Assembly (NCBI RefSeq): GCF_002864685.1
Contig: NZ_NMQZ01000037.1
Span: 1 to 56,315 of the forward strand
Direction: 5' to 3'
Source: Alloalcanivorax mobilis
GTDB taxonomy: Bacteria; Pseudomonadota; Gammaproteobacteria; Pseudomonadales; Alcanivoracaceae
DNA: 56,315 nucleotides
The notes under the pieces were generated by a model. That model had not been told where the DNA came from and made no database searches. It saw nothing but the letters and a program-made list of their open reading frames with translations. How positions within the stretch are numbered: the stretch's first letter is position 1; each line of letters starts with the position of its first letter. A program made the position numbers and the translations under genes. Positions 25,435-35,402 of the stretch are shown here, one piece after another.

Positions 25435-27948
25435 ATGAACAAGCAGACCTTGCCGATTCAAGGCGCCACCTGTCAGGGCTGCGTTAAGCGTATCGATGCC
25501 GCCCTCGAAGTGGTGCCCGGCGTCACCGCGGTGAGCGTGGACCTGCCGGGCCAGCGGGTCACCGTGAGCGGCGATGCGTCCCGCCAGGCCGTGCAAGAGG
25601 CGCTGGTAGAATCCGGTTACGCCGCCGATCCGGCGGCGGCCGACGAAACCGCGCCGCTGGCGCAAGCGGACCAGGACCAGGACCAGGACCAGGACCAGGA
25701 CCAGGACCAGGACGTTCAGCTTTCGATCAGTGGTGCCCACTGCGCGTCCTGTGTGCGCACCATTGAAGACGCCCTGGGCGCGGTACCCGGTGTCGCCAAG
25801 GCCAGCATGAATCTGGCCGACCGCACCGCCCGCGTCAGCGGCCGGGCACGCCCGAACGATCTGGTCCGCGCGGTGCAGTCCGCCGGTTATCAGGCCAGCG
25901 AAGTGCGCGATCCCCACACTGCCGAACAGGAACGGGAAGAGCAGGAACGTTCGCTGTACAAAAAGCTGCTTGGCCAGACCGCCTTGAGCCTGGCGGTGGG
26001 CGTGCCGGTGATGCTGTGGGGCTGGGCCGGCGGTTCCATGACGGTGGAGCCGGGCACGCCCGGCCAGGTAGCCTGGTTCGTGGTGGGTCTGGTGACCCTG
26101 GCGATGCTGGTGTTTCCCGGCCGGCATTTCTTCGTCGGCGGCTGGAAAGCGTTTCGTCATCACAACGCCAATATGGACACCCTGATCGCGGTGGGCACCG
26201 CCGCCGCCTGGGCCTATTCCATGGTGGTGGTGATCGCTCCCTTGGTGCTGCCCGCCGCCGCCCGCCACGTTTATTTCGAAGCCAGCCCGATGATCATTGG
26301 TTTGGTCAATCTGGGCCTGGCGCTGGAAATGCGGGCGCGGGGCAAGACCGGAGCGGCGGTAAAACGTTTGCTCGGGCTGCGCGCGAAAACCGCGCGGGTG
26401 GTGCGTGATGGTGAAGAAATCGACCTGCCGGTGGAGCAGGTCCGCGAAGGCGACCGCCTGCGCGTGCGCCCCGGCGAGACCCTGGCGGTGGACGGTGAGG
26501 TGGAAGACGGCGACAGCAGCGTTGACGAATCCATGCTCACCGGCGAGCCCATGCCGGTGCGCAAAGGCCCCGGCGATAGCGTCGCCGCCGGCACCCTGAA
26601 CGACAGCGGCACACTGATCTACCGGGCCACCCGGGTGGGCGCCGACACGGCGCTGGCGCGCATTATTGATCTGGTCAAAAAAGCTCAGGGCGCCAAGCCG
26701 CCGATTGGCCGCCTGGCGGACAGCGTGGCAGCGGTGTTCGTGCCGGCGATTCTATTGATCGCGGTGAGCGCCGCGCTGGCCTGGTACAACTTCGGTCCCA
26801 ACCCGCCGCTGGCCTACATGATGGTGGCGGCCACCTCGGTGCTGATCATCGCCTGCCCCTGCGCGCTGGGCCTGGCCACGCCGATGTCGGTGATGGTGGG
26901 CGTCGGCAAGGCCGCCGAAGCGGGCATCCTGATTCGCCAGGGCGAAGCGCTGCAAACCGCCGCCGGCCTGGACACCGTGGTGCTGGACAAAACCGGCACC
27001 CTCACCGAAGGCAAACCGGCGGTGACCCGGGTGATCGCCGCCGACGGCGACGAACAACACGTGCTGGCGCTGGCCGCCGCCCTGGAAGCCGGCTCGGAGC
27101 ACCCCCTGGGGCGCGCGATTCTCGACGAAGCAAAACGCAGACAACTGACGCCGCCAGCGGTCAGCGATTTCCAATCCAGCAATGGCCTGGGCGTCAGCGC
27201 CACCCAGGAAGGCGCCACCCTGAGGCTGGGCAACCGCCGCTGGCTGGAACAACAAGGCGTCGCCATGACGCTGGACCAGGCCGCCCGCTCGCTCAGCGAC
27301 GACGCCGCCACGCCCTTGTTCCTGGCCCGCGACACCCAACTGCTGGGCGTGATCGGCGTGGCTGACCGCATCAAAACGGACTCCGCCGACGCCGTCGCGC
27401 GGCTGCGCGACAGCGGCCTCAAGGTGATCATGATCACCGGCGACGTGCAGGCCACCGCCGACGCCATCGCCCGCCAGGCGGGCAGCGATGAGGTGCTCGC
27501 CGAAGTATTGCCCGAGGACAAGGCCGCCCACGTGGCGCGACTTCAGCAGCAGGGTGCGAAGGTAGCGATGGTCGGCGATGGCATCAACGATGCCCCGGCG
27601 CTGGCCCAGGCTGACGTTGGCTTCGCCATTGGCACCGGCACCGACGTGGCGATCGAATCCGCCGCCATTACCCTGATGAGCGGCTCGCTGCACGGCGTTG
27701 CCGATGCCATGGCGATTTCCCGGGCGACCTTGCGCAATATCAAACAGAACCTGTTCGGCGCCTTTATCTACAACAGCCTGGGCGTGCCGATCGCCGCCGG
27801 CTTGCTCTACCCGTTCACCGGCTGGCTGCTCAGCCCGGTAATCGCCGGCGCCGCCATGTCGCTGAGCTCGGTCACCGTGGTCAGCAACGCCAACCGCTTG
27901 CGGTTGTTCAAACCGCGTCAGCGGCGCCCACAAGGAGAACGCCCATGA
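25435..27948 (+). CDS. copA: Copper-translocating P1B-type ATPase
   Basis: 837 residues. Two N-terminal HMA domains with GATC13QGC16 and GAHC103ASC106; about eight membrane helices; TGEP in the actuator domain; membrane copper site C474-P-C476; phosphorylation Asp D518 in [15 protein letters not shown] of the nucleotide domain; [22 protein letters not shown]. This is the Cu(I)-export set. The linker between the HMA domains is (Asp-Gln)7-Asp. ATG at 25435 has GGAGG 8 bases upstream; ATGs at 25417 and 25420 are in frame but poorer. Its stop overlaps the cupredoxin gene. Confidence 0.95.
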   Translation: MNKQTLPIQGATCQGCVKRIDAALEVVPGVTAVSVDLPGQRVTVSGDASRQAVQEALVESGYAADPAAADETAPLAQADQDQDQDQDQDQDQDVQLSISGAHCASCVRTIEDALGAVPGVAKASMNLADRTARVSGRARPNDLVRAVQSAGYQASEVRDPHTAEQEREEQERSLYKKLLGQTALSLAVGVPVMLWGWAGGSMTVEPGTPGQVAWFVVGLVTLAMLVFPGRHFFVGGWKAFRHHNANMDTLIAVGTAAAWAYSMVVVIAPLVLPAAARHVYFEASPMIIGLVNLGLALEMRARGKTGAAVKRLLGLRAKTARVVRDGEEIDLPVEQVREGDRLRVRPGETLAVDGEVEDGDSSVDESMLTGEPMPVRKGPGDSVAAGTLNDSGTLIYRATRVGADTALARIIDLVKKAQGAKPPIGRLADSVAAVFVPAILLIAVSAALAWYNFGPNPPLAYMMVAATSVLIIACPCALGLATPMSVMVGVGKAAEAGILIRQGEALQTAAGLDTVVLDKTGTLTEGKPAVTRVIAADGDEQHVLALAAALEAGSEHPLGRAILDEAKRRQLTPPAVSDFQSSNGLGVSATQEGATLRLGNRRWLEQQGVAMTLDQAARSLSDDAATPLFLARDTQLLGVIGVADRIKTDSADAVARLRDSGLKVIMITGDVQATADAIARQAGSDEVLAEVLPEDKAAHVARLQQQGAKVAMVGDGINDAPALAQADVGFAIGTGTDVAIESAAITLMSGSLHGVADAMAISRATLRNIKQNLFGAFIYNSLGVPIAAGLLYPFTGWLLSPVIAGAAMSLSSVTVVSNANRLRLFKPRQRRPQGERP
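25669..25713 (+). repeat. In-frame hexanucleotide repeat GACCAG x 7 within copA
   Basis: Seven perfect GACCAG units plus GAC, coding (DQ)7D in the linker between the two HMA domains. Gain or loss of units keeps the frame and would only change linker length. Confidence 0.97.
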
Positions 27949-28307
27949 GCACATTTCTGGTCAACCTTTCCGGGCTGGTGCTGATGGCCCTGATCGTCTG
28001 GTGGTTCTGGTTGTCTTCAAAGGGTCGCGCCACCCAGCACAGCGGCGGCGTGATCGACATCATGGTGGACCACGGCGTCTACGAGCCGGCCGTGATCAAG
28101 ACCGCCGCCGGCGCCACCCTGCAACTGCGATTCGAGCGCCGCGACGCCAGCCCCTGCGCCGAGCAGGTGGTGTTCCACGGGCTCGACGTTTCCGAGACCC
28201 TGGCCATTGGCGAGGTCACCACCGTGACCCTGACACCCACCCAGCCCGGCACCTATCGCTTTACCTGCCAGATGCAGATGTACCAGGGCACCCTGATTGT
28301 TGAATAG
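27945..28307 (+). CDS. Membrane-anchored cupredoxin-domain protein
   Basis: 120 residues. An N-terminal helix (about 4-24) anchors it; the rest is a cupredoxin fold with likely copper ligands Cys in SPCAEQVVF and the TCQMQMYQG loop near the C-terminus. The start overlaps the copA stop (ATGA). A periplasmic copper chaperone or scavenger working with CopA is likely, similar to CupA-type proteins (inference). Confidence 0.82.
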   Translation: MSTFLVNLSGLVLMALIVWWFWLSSKGRATQHSGGVIDIMVDHGVYEPAVIKTAAGATLQLRFERRDASPCAEQVVFHGLDVSETLAIGEVTTVTLTPTQPGTYRFTCQMQMYQGTLIVE

Positions 28308-28379
28308 AATCCGCCCTGCCGATGAACACCGATACAACGTTGGAACAACGATGAAACAACGCCAAAGAGAGATCAGCCG

Positions 28380-28805
28380 ATGAAACGTTTCGTCCTGAGT
28401 ACCTTGATGTTGCTGGTCAGCGGCCTCGCCGCCGCCGGCACCCTGGAAGTCTATAAGTCGCCCTATTGCGGCTGCTGTGAGAAGTGGGTGGCGCACATGC
28501 GCGAGCACGGCTTCGACGTCAACGTGCACGACACCGAGAATCTGCAAGCGATCAAGGTGCGCGCCGGGCTGCAACCGGGCCAGGGTTCCTGCCACACCGC
28601 CTTTATCGACGGCTACGCCATCGAAGGCCATGTGCCCGCCAGCGACGTCAAACGGCTGCTTAAAGAAAAACCCGATGCCCGCGGGCTGACCGTGCCCGGC
28701 ATGCCGGCGGGCTCGCCAGGCATGGAAATGGGCGAGCGGCGCGACGCTTATCAGGTGTTGCTGTTCGGCGATCAGGGCAGCCGTGTGTTCGCCCGCTATC
28801 CCTAG
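28380..28805 (+). CDS. DUF411 periplasmic metal-binding protein
   Basis: 141 residues with a signal peptide ending GLAAAG. Conserved DUF411 pattern: VYKSPYCGCCEKWVAHM, then GQGSCHTAFIDGYAIEGHVPASDV and the C-terminal GMPAGSPGMEMG, which offers Met ligands. Family members sit in copper resistance loci (sometimes called CopG). It is the third gene of the copA operon, 72 bp downstream. Confidence 0.88.
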   Translation: MKRFVLSTLMLLVSGLAAAGTLEVYKSPYCGCCEKWVAHMREHGFDVNVHDTENLQAIKVRAGLQPGQGSCHTAFIDGYAIEGHVPASDVKRLLKEKPDARGLTVPGMPAGSPGMEMGERRDAYQVLLFGDQGSRVFARYP

Positions 28806-28885
28806 CAGCCGGCTAATCGCTCCGTGCCCTTGACCACCACGCGGCGGTAACGTGAAATCCCCCCACCATTGATCGGGACCACGTT

Positions 28886-29488
28886 ATGTTGAGCTTCGAA
28901 AACTGGCTGCTGTTGGCCGGGTTGTGCGCGCTGGGCGCCATGACCCCCGGCGCCAGCCTGGCGGTGGTCACCCACCACACCCTGCACGGCTCCGCCCAGG
29001 CTGGTGTCAGCGCCGCCCTGGCCCACGCCGTCGGCGTCGCCTTCTACGCCGGGCTCACCGTGGCCGGCCTGGCGGCACTGTTGCAGCGCCTGCCGCAGCT
29101 TGAGACCGCCATGCGCGTGGCCGGCTCTCTGTTTCTGGTGTGGCTGGCGATAAAAAGCTGGCGCCACGCCAACGCCGGCGATCCATCCGCCTCGGCGACA
29201 CCGCGCCGGCGCCCGGCGCGCGATGGTTTCCTGATCGCCTTCCTTAACCCGAAAGTGGCGTTGTTTTTCCTGGCCCTGTTCAGCCAGTTCGTCGATGTCG
29301 GCATGGGCACCGGCGCCCGCGTTCAGATCGCCGCCACCGCCGTGGTGATTGACGGCGGCTGGTACAGCCTGGTGGCGCTGCTGCTGGCCCGCGGCCCCCT
29401 GCTCGACACCCTGCGCCGCAATCAGGCACGGGTGGCACGAGCCACCGCCGTGGTACTGGCGATCACTGCGCTGGTGGTTTGGGTCTGA
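28886..29488 (+). CDS. LysE/RhtB-family amino acid exporter
   Basis: 200 residues with about six helices. Early motif GAMTPGASLAVV fits the family's PGP region, followed by the GxxxAxxHAxG-like QAGVSAALAHAVGVAF and the LIAFLNPKVALFF block. Exports amino acids or related metabolites; substrate unknown. Stands apart from the copper operon by 80 bp. Confidence 0.85.
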   Translation: MLSFENWLLLAGLCALGAMTPGASLAVVTHHTLHGSAQAGVSAALAHAVGVAFYAGLTVAGLAALLQRLPQLETAMRVAGSLFLVWLAIKSWRHANAGDPSASATPRRRPARDGFLIAFLNPKVALFFLALFSQFVDVGMGTGARVQIAATAVVIDGGWYSLVALLLARGPLLDTLRRNQARVARATAVVLAITALVVWV

Positions 29489-29498
29489 GCGAGGGCAA

Positions 29499-29597
29499 GT
29501 TGAAGGTTCAACGTTGAAAATTGAAAAGCGCGGGCCGTGCACAATTACCCCCACGCGCGCCCTTTCAACTTTTAACTTTCAACTTTCAACTTTCAAC
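29499..29597. repeat. Inverted pair of heptanucleotide arrays (GTTGAAA consensus)
   Basis: Left arm: GTTGAAG, GTTCAAC, GTTGAAA, ATTGAAA (29499-29526). Right arm: TTTCAAC, TTTTAAC and three more TTTCAAC (29563-29597), the complement of the left unit. About 36 GC-rich bases lie between, including GCGCGGGC and GCGCGCCC, which extend the dyad. The structure sits between convergent genes and could fold into a long stem. Confidence 0.85.
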
Positions 29598-29600
29598 AGT

Positions 29601-30803
29601 TTAAAACCCAAACAAAACCCGCGCGAACCAGCTTTTCAGGTAGGCGGTTTCCGGGATCGAGGGGTGAATCGGGTGATCCGGCCCCTGGCCCTGGTAGCCG
29701 AGCACTTGCAGGTTGCGGTCGATGTGACGGGCGGAGGCGCGCATCACGTCGAGCAGTTTGTCGGCGGGCAGGTGCATGGAGCAGGACGCGGAGATCAGGT
29801 AGCCGCCGGGTTTGATCAACCGCAGCGCCAATTCGTTGATCGCGTGGTAGCCGGCCAGGCCGTTTTTGAAATCCTTGCGGCGCTTGATAAAGGCGGGCGG
29901 ATCAAGAATCACCAGGTCGAATTTTTCGCCATCGGCGGCGAGCGCCTTGAGCACCTCCATGGCGTCGCCTTCAATGGTGCGCAGCCCTTCCTGCACGCCG
30001 TTGAGTTCGGCGTTGCGGTGCATGTATTCCAGTGCCAGCGCCGAGCTGTCCACGCCGGTGACTTCGCGGGCCCCGGCGCAGGCCGCTTGCACGCCCCAGC
30101 CGCCGCAATAGGCGAACACGTCCAGCACCCGCGCGCCCTTGGCCAGCGGCGCCATGCGGCGGCGGGCCTCGCGGTGATCATAGAACCAGCCGGTCTTCTG
30201 GCCATCGCGCAACGGCGCCTCGAAATTGGCGCCGTTCTCGCGCAGCGTCAACCGCTCGGGCACTTCGCCCTTGAACGCGCGGGTGTACAACGGCAAACCT
30301 TCCAGCTCACGCACCGAGGCCTCGTTTTTCAGCACGATGTTGGCCGGTTGCAGGACCGCGTCCAGCGCCGCCGCCACCGTTTCCAAATGCGCTTCCATGC
30401 CGGCGGTGCCGGTCTGCACCACCAGGGTGTCGCCGAAGCGATCCACCACCAGCCCCGGCAGGCCGTCGGCCTCGCCATAGATCAGCCGGTAGAACGGCTC
30501 CGGATACAGGGTGTCGCGCAGCACGCGCGCCTGTTCAATGCGTTTTTTGAAAAAGCTGCGGCTGGGTTCCTGTTTAGCGTCGCGGCTGTACAGGCGCGCC
30601 GCGATCAGCGAGTGCGGGCTCAGCAGGGCCCGGCCAAGCACTTTGCCACGGCTGTCTTGCACCACACAGGCGGCGCCGGCGGGCAGCGTTTTCAGCGCCG
30701 CGCTGTCGGTATCCACTTCGTTGGCGTAGATCCATTCGTGGCCGGCCTTGAGGCGGCGCTCCTCATTTTTTTTGAGGCGCAGGATCGGAGTTGACTCGGA
30801 CAT
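29601..30803 (-). CDS. Class I SAM-dependent rRNA methyltransferase (RlmI-like)
   Basis: 400 residues. N-terminal PUA domain (RLKAGHEWIYANEVD), central EEHD-like part (LPGLVVDRFG), and a Rossmann methyltransferase with VLDVFAYCGGWGVQA, GDAMEVLK, LDPPAFIKRRKDF and SCSMHL. This is the RlmI/COG1092 layout that makes m5C in 23S rRNA. The frame is open to 30908, but MSESTPILRLKKNEE at 30803 is the family-like start; its ribosome site is weak. Confidence 0.88.
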   Translation of the reverse strand: MSESTPILRLKKNEERRLKAGHEWIYANEVDTDSAALKTLPAGAACVVQDSRGKVLGRALLSPHSLIAARLYSRDAKQEPSRSFFKKRIEQARVLRDTLYPEPFYRLIYGEADGLPGLVVDRFGDTLVVQTGTAGMEAHLETVAAALDAVLQPANIVLKNEASVRELEGLPLYTRAFKGEVPERLTLRENGANFEAPLRDGQKTGWFYDHREARRRMAPLAKGARVLDVFAYCGGWGVQAACAGAREVTGVDSSALALEYMHRNAELNGVQEGLRTIEGDAMEVLKALAADGEKFDLVILDPPAFIKRRKDFKNGLAGYHAINELALRLIKPGGYLISASCSMHLPADKLLDVMRASARHIDRNLQVLGYQGQGPDHPIHPSIPETAYLKSWFARVLFGF

Positions 30804-30882
30804 AGGGCTGGGCTCGCGCAAAACCGCGATGATAACACGGCCGCGGCGATCACAGCGCCGGGCGCGGCGTTTATCGTGACCG

Positions 30883-31608
30883 TCAGTCGCGCCCCTGAAA
30901 AAAACCAAGCACCTTGCGCACCTCGCGCTTATCCGCGCGCCCCAGCCTGGCGATGCCGCGATAGCGAAGATAAAACCGCAACCGCTCGCTGCGGCTCAAT
31001 TGGTGGCGGGCGACCTTATCCAGACAGGCCAAATCCTTGATCCGCCGATAACGCAACATCGGCCCCCACCAGAAGCGCCCCGACGGACAATCGATCAAAA
31101 ACACCCGGTCACGGTCATCGGTTACCAGCACGTTGCGCCATTTCATGTCGCCATGGCAGAATCGGTGCCCATGCAGAACCGCCAGCGCCCGCGCCACCTG
31201 CCGGGACACCCGGTCTCGCCAGCGAGGATCGCCGAGCCTCGGGTCAGCGTGCCGCGCCAGGGTGGCCAAATCGACGCTATTGTCGAGCGCACGGGTCACC
31301 AGGGCCCCGCGCTGAAAGTGCCCGGCGCGCCGTTGCTGGCCATACGCCACCACTTCGGGCACGTTCAGCCCCCACTGTTGGAAACGCCGCAGGTTGCGCC
31401 ACTCCCGCTCGACCCGGGGCTGCCCGACCCAAGCCTGAAGATGCCCGCCGGCGCGGTGATAGCGCTTGATGTAATAGCCCTGCCCAGCCAGATCGGCGTA
31501 GACCACCTCGCCCATCGAACTGACGCCAACACGCCGCCCCGGCATCGCGAACGCCGCTTCCAGGGTGCCCAGGGTCGCGCCGACTGTTTTGTCCACCCAC
31601 CAGGCCAT
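30883..31608 (-). CDS. InaA-family lipopolysaccharide core kinase, canonical active site
   Basis: 241 residues. Kinase-fold motifs: K48 in YYIKRYHR, H152-G-D154-M-K-W-R-N159 catalytic loop, and D173 in LIDCPSGRFWWGP. These match Kdo/heptose kinases acting on the lipopolysaccharide inner core. Start at 31608 is preceded by GGAGGGGG. It follows the DUF1653 gene by 21 bp. Compare the related but altered protein at 7420-8130. Confidence 0.85.
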   Translation of the reverse strand: MAWWVDKTVGATLGTLEAAFAMPGRRVGVSSMGEVVYADLAGQGYYIKRYHRAGGHLQAWVGQPRVEREWRNLRRFQQWGLNVPEVVAYGQQRRAGHFQRGALVTRALDNSVDLATLARHADPRLGDPRWRDRVSRQVARALAVLHGHRFCHGDMKWRNVLVTDDRDRVFLIDCPSGRFWWGPMLRYRRIKDLACLDKVARHQLSRSERLRFYLRYRGIARLGRADKREVRKVLGFFQGRD

Positions 31609-31629
31609 CGCGTCCCCCTCCTTTGCCGA

Positions 31630-31845
31630 TCAGTCGCTCAGGTATTCAAACCGGGGGCGCTCGCCGCCTTCCACCGGCACCGTTTGCATAAACATCGCCA
31701 GAGGACGGACCCACAGGCCGCCCTCGCCATACAAGGGGCGATACACGACCAGTTCCTCGCCGGTTTCCGAATGCCGGGCGCCCCCTTCCACCTGGTATTC
31801 ACCGCCTTTGAACTGCCGGTACCGGCCCGCTTTCAATTCGCTCAT
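31630..31845 (-). CDS. DUF1653 domain protein
   Basis: 71 residues. The pattern GRYRQFKGGEYQVEGGARHS, then LVVYRPLYG, LWVRPLAMF and F is the full DUF1653 fold. Small, soluble, function unknown. First gene of a two-gene unit with the InaA-type kinase. Confidence 0.88.
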   Translation of the reverse strand: MSELKAGRYRQFKGGEYQVEGGARHSETGEELVVYRPLYGEGGLWVRPLAMFMQTVPVEGGERPRFEYLSD

Positions 31846-31938
31846 TACTGACTCCCGCCTGCCCTGTCATCGCCAACCACTGGCGCCGGCCAGCATAGCC
31901 CCGGCACGAAAATTGGCAATGATCGGACTGTTTTCGGA

Positions 31939-31954
31939 CATACCCTCTGGTATG
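31939..31954. promoter_or_regulatory. Dyad CATACC-CTCT-GGTATG upstream of the MFS gene
   Basis: Perfect 6-4-6 inverted repeat in the 259-bp gap between the DUF1653 and MFS genes. It could serve as an operator for the MFS gene; no regulator gene is next to it. Otherwise the gap shows no gene. Confidence 0.35.
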
Positions 31955-32104
31955 CCCACCCCGGGCTCTGGGCTACACTGAGGCCATCCGGGCGGCACCG
32001 TGGTGGCGCCCGTTACCGGTTGGCCCCGCGTCAGCATGGCGCTTGGCGACCGGCGCAATAATAACGAACCGGGCCTGCCGTGGCGGCCCGCTCCGAGGCA
32101 GGTA

Positions 32105-33358
32105 ATGGATTTTTTCAAACGACGCCCCCCCTTTGTTCTGATGGTTGCCACCGGTGCCCTGTGCACCGTGGTGTTGCTGGTGTTTGGCCGGCTCTGTTAC
32201 GGGCTGATGCTGCCGGCCATGCGCACCGGCCTCGACCTGAGCTATTCCCAGGCCGCCAACCTGGGCACCGCCACCGCGCTGGGTTATTTACTGCTGGTGA
32301 TGGTGGCCGGGGTGTTCGCCGCACGGTTCGGCGGCAAGCAAGCGGTGATGCTCGGCCTGGCGATGGTGATCGTCGGGTTCGTGGGCCTCAGCCGGGCCCA
32401 TGAGCTGTGGGTGCTGATGGTGCTGATGGTGTTGCTGGGCATGGGCACCGCGTTCGGTTACACGCCGTTGATTTCACTGCTCGCCAATACCTACCCGCAA
32501 CGGCGCGGCGCGGTGATCGGCTTCACCACCAGCGGCGTGGGCGCGGGCATGTTGCTGGCCGGCATGCTGGTGCCGGCGCTCACCGAGCAGGATATCCGCG
32601 ACGGCTGGCGACACGTGTGGGAGATCTTCGCCGCTGGTGGTCTTGGGGTGGGCGTGCTGGCGCTGTTGTTTCTGCGCAACCCGACCCGCCATTACGCCGC
32701 CAGCACCGCCGAGGCGCTGGGTGAGGAAACAGCCGGCCACGCCTCCGGCGAAGAGCCGGTGTTTCGCAACCCCCATGTGATTAATGTGGGGTTGGTGTAC
32801 GGCGTGCTGGGGTTGACCTACATCGTGCAGGCCACCTTTATGTACAGCTACGCGCTGGATGCGGGCGTGCCTTCACTGACCGCCGGCCACATGGCTTCGA
32901 CCATGGGCATGATCTCTATTTTTACCGGACCCGTATGGGGCTGGTTGTCCGACCGTATTGGCCGGGCCAACGGGCTGGTTTTATGTATGTCGTTGGCGCT
33001 GTTCGCCACCGCACTGCCAGTGCTGTGGCCCAGCACGCCGTTTTTCGCCGCCCATTTCGTGATTCTCGGCATGAGCGTGTCGGGCCTGTTCACCTGCGTG
33101 CTGGCGGCGTCCACGGAAACCGTGCCACCACACCAGGCGGCGGTGGCGGTGAGCTTCGTCACCCTGTTTTACGCCATCGGCCAGTTGATCGGCCCGGCGG
33201 CGGCCGGCGTGCTGATCGAGTGGTCCGGCGGGTTCCGCACGCCGTTCGCCGCCAGTTGCGCGATTATGCTGGTGGGGGTGTACCTGTGCTGGCACACCCG
33301 CCGGCATCAGAATTATCGCCCGGCGGCGCGCTTGCCCGACGCCTGCCAGGCGCCCTGA
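32105..33358 (+). CDS. MFS transporter (YbfB/YjiJ type)
   Basis: 417 residues with 12 hydrophobic segments. Family features: GRLCYGLMLPAMRTGLDLSYSQA near the start, RFGGKQAVMLG loop, and WGWLSDRIGRANGL between helices 8 and 9. It resembles the YbfB/YjiJ branch of unknown substrate. ATG at 32105 follows GAGGCAGG; the frame is open upstream to 32000 without support. Its 3' end overlaps the convergent ogt gene by 46 bp. Confidence 0.82.
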   Translation: MDFFKRRPPFVLMVATGALCTVVLLVFGRLCYGLMLPAMRTGLDLSYSQAANLGTATALGYLLLVMVAGVFAARFGGKQAVMLGLAMVIVGFVGLSRAHELWVLMVLMVLLGMGTAFGYTPLISLLANTYPQRRGAVIGFTTSGVGAGMLLAGMLVPALTEQDIRDGWRHVWEIFAAGGLGVGVLALLFLRNPTRHYAASTAEALGEETAGHASGEEPVFRNPHVINVGLVYGVLGLTYIVQATFMYSYALDAGVPSLTAGHMASTMGMISIFTGPVWGWLSDRIGRANGLVLCMSLALFATALPVLWPSTPFFAAHFVILGMSVSGLFTCVLAASTETVPPHQAAVAVSFVTLFYAIGQLIGPAAAGVLIEWSGGFRTPFAASCAIMLVGVYLCWHTRRHQNYRPAARLPDACQAP

Positions 33359-33831
33359 TGCCCTTCCAGGGCCAGCAGCCGCGCTTTTCGGTCGAGGCCG
33401 CCGGCATAGCCGGTCAATGAACCGTTGGCGCCCAGCACACGATGGCAGGGCACCACCACCGACAGCGGATTGCGCCCCACCGCGGCGGCCACCGCGCGCA
33501 CCGCGCGGGGCCGCTGCAGGCGCCGCGCCAGCTCGCCATAGGTGAGGGTCTGGCCAGCGTCAATGGTGCGCAGTGCCTGCCAGACCTGCTGCTGAAACGG
33601 TGTCCCCCGGGCCAGCGACAACGGCAGATCAAAGGCACGCAGCCGCCCTTCAAAGTAGGCCTTCAACTGCGCGGCGGCCTCGCCCAGCAACGCCGAATCC
33701 GACGCCGGCCGCCAGCCCCGCAGCGGCGGATAGTATTTCTGGCCCTCGAACCACACGCCGCACAACCGCTCGTCGTGCGCCGCCAGAAGCACGCCGCCAA
33801 GCGGGCTGTCTACACGCTCATAAAGCACCAT
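33313..33831 (-). CDS. ogt: Methylated-DNA-protein-cysteine methyltransferase
   Basis: 172 residues. Active-site Cys C129 in VVVPCHRVLGANGSLTGYAGGLDRK, with the FQQQVWQALRTIDAG and GELARRL helix-turn-helix before it. Removes O6-alkyl groups from guanine in a suicide reaction. The ATG at 33831 lies 2 bp after the stop of the Ada/AlkA gene, whose last codons supply the GGAG ribosome site; the two form a repair operon. The C-terminal tail past 155 is not conserved and overlaps the MFS gene on the other strand. Confidence 0.92.
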   Translation of the reverse strand: MVLYERVDSPLGGVLLAAHDERLCGVWFEGQKYYPPLRGWRPASDSALLGEAAAQLKAYFEGRLRAFDLPLSLARGTPFQQQVWQALRTIDAGQTLTYGELARRLQRPRAVRAVAAAVGRNPLSVVVPCHRVLGANGSLTGYAGGLDRKARLLALEGHQGAWQASGKRAAGR

Positions 33832-33833
33832 GA

Positions 33834-35336
33834 TCAAGACTCCTTCTGTTGGTCAGCCAACGATTGCCACAGATGCAGCACCGCGTAGGCGCGCCAGGGG
33901 CGCCAGGCCTCGGCGCGTTGCCGGGCCGCCGCCGGGGAGCGCTCGCCCAGCGCCTTGAGCACGCCAAAGTCGGCGGCCGGGAAGGCGTCCGGCCAGGACA
34001 AAGCACGCATGGCCAGGTACTGGGCGGTCCAGTCGCCGATGCCGGGCAGCGCTTTCAGAGCCGCCAGGGTGGCATCCACATCGGCGCCGGGTGTCAGTTG
34101 CAAACGCCGCTCCACCAGCGCTTCGGCAAGCGCCTGAATCGCCGCCACCCGGCGGCGCAGAATGCCCAGCTTGCCAATCCGGGCGGGGTCGGCGTTGGCC
34201 ACGGTGGCGGCGTCGGGAAAGGCGTGGGTCAGTTCGGCGAACGGCGTGTGCAGCGGGGTGCCCAGCTCGGCGGCAAACCGCCCCGCCAGGGTGCGGGCCG
34301 CACGCACCGTGATTTGTTGGCCGAGCACCGCGCGCACCGCCGCCTCGAAGCCGTCGAACGCCCCCGGCACGCGCAACCCCGGATGGGCTTGCGCCACCTC
34401 ACCCAGGGCGGCGGCCACCCGGTCAGGCTGGCAAGCCAGGTCGAACAACCGCTTGAGTCGCGCCAGCACCTCGGGCACCACCGCCGCCAGGCTGCCACTG
34501 AGCGTGGCCTTGAGGGTATCGCGCCCAGCCACCGGCGCCACCGTTAACCAGCCCAGAAACAGCTGCTCGCCCCGACGGATCGCCACCGTGCGCCGGTACT
34601 CTCCTTGCCCGCGGCCTTGCCCGCTGCCTGGCCCGCTAGCCGGGTCCGGTCCGTCCGACGTGTCGACCGCCTCGACCCCGGCGATCGCTCGCTGGCCGAG
34701 AAAATCACGCAACAAGGGCCAGGCCAGCGGCGGCCGGTAGGCCAGTTGGAATACCAGTTCGCCAGCGGGAGGGCGCCGTCCGTGCCGGCGCACATCTCCC
34801 GGTGCCATGCGATAGCGCTCGCGGAACAGAGCGTTGAAACGGCGCACGCTCTGGAAGCCGGAGGTCAGCGCCACTTCGGTCACCGGCAGCGCCGTGTCGG
34901 TGAGCAAACGCTTGGCGAGCAACAGGCGCTGAGTCTGGGCGTAGGCGATCGGGGTGACGCCGAACTCGGCGCTGAACACGCGGCGCAAATGCCGGTCGGT
35001 GACCCCCAGCTGCATGGCCAGATCCGCCACCGAGGTCGCTTCGGCGGCGCCGTCATCCAGGCGCGCGGCGGCCGCCTGCGCCAGCCGATGGCGGGCGTCG
35101 ACACTGGCGTGGCCCGGCGCCAGCTCCGGCCGGCAGCGCAAACAGGGGCGAAAGCCGGCGCCTTCGGCGGCGGCGGCGCTGGAATAAAAGCGGCAGTTCA
35201 CCCGCTTCGGCACGGCCGCCGGGCACACCGGGCGGCAATAAATGCCGGTGCTCGACACCGCCACGAAGAAGTGCCCGTCGAACCGGGCATCGCGGGCGCT
35301 CAGAGCCTGATAGCACACATCGTCATCAATCCACAT
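33834..35336 (-). CDS. Ada-type regulator fused to DNA-3-methyladenine glycosylase II (AlkA)
   Basis: 500 residues in three parts. N-terminal Ada zinc domain with C34, C38, C65, C68 (GIYCRPVCPAA and FRPCLRCRPE), where C34 takes methyl from phosphotriesters. AraC-type HTH (about 90-185, DLAMQLGVTDRHLRRVF). C-terminal AlkA domain with LGQQITV, the helix-hairpin-helix LKALPGIGDWTAQYLAMRAL and catalytic Asp in FPAADFGVLK. A Gly/Gln-rich linker lies near 240. The protein can sense alkylation, activate genes and excise bases. MWIDDDVCYQAL fits the Ada start. Upstream of ogt. Confidence 0.92.
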   Translation of the reverse strand: MWIDDDVCYQALSARDARFDGHFFVAVSSTGIYCRPVCPAAVPKRVNCRFYSSAAAAEGAGFRPCLRCRPELAPGHASVDARHRLAQAAAARLDDGAAEATSVADLAMQLGVTDRHLRRVFSAEFGVTPIAYAQTQRLLLAKRLLTDTALPVTEVALTSGFQSVRRFNALFRERYRMAPGDVRRHGRRPPAGELVFQLAYRPPLAWPLLRDFLGQRAIAGVEAVDTSDGPDPASGPGSGQGRGQGEYRRTVAIRRGEQLFLGWLTVAPVAGRDTLKATLSGSLAAVVPEVLARLKRLFDLACQPDRVAAALGEVAQAHPGLRVPGAFDGFEAAVRAVLGQQITVRAARTLAGRFAAELGTPLHTPFAELTHAFPDAATVANADPARIGKLGILRRRVAAIQALAEALVERRLQLTPGADVDATLAALKALPGIGDWTAQYLAMRALSWPDAFPAADFGVLKALGERSPAAARQRAEAWRPWRAYAVLHLWQSLADQQKES

Positions 35337-35402
35337 GGCCCCATGATAACGCCGCGGCAACGTCGGCACTCGCCGTTTTCGGACTTGGGGGTATGGAGTT
35401 GT

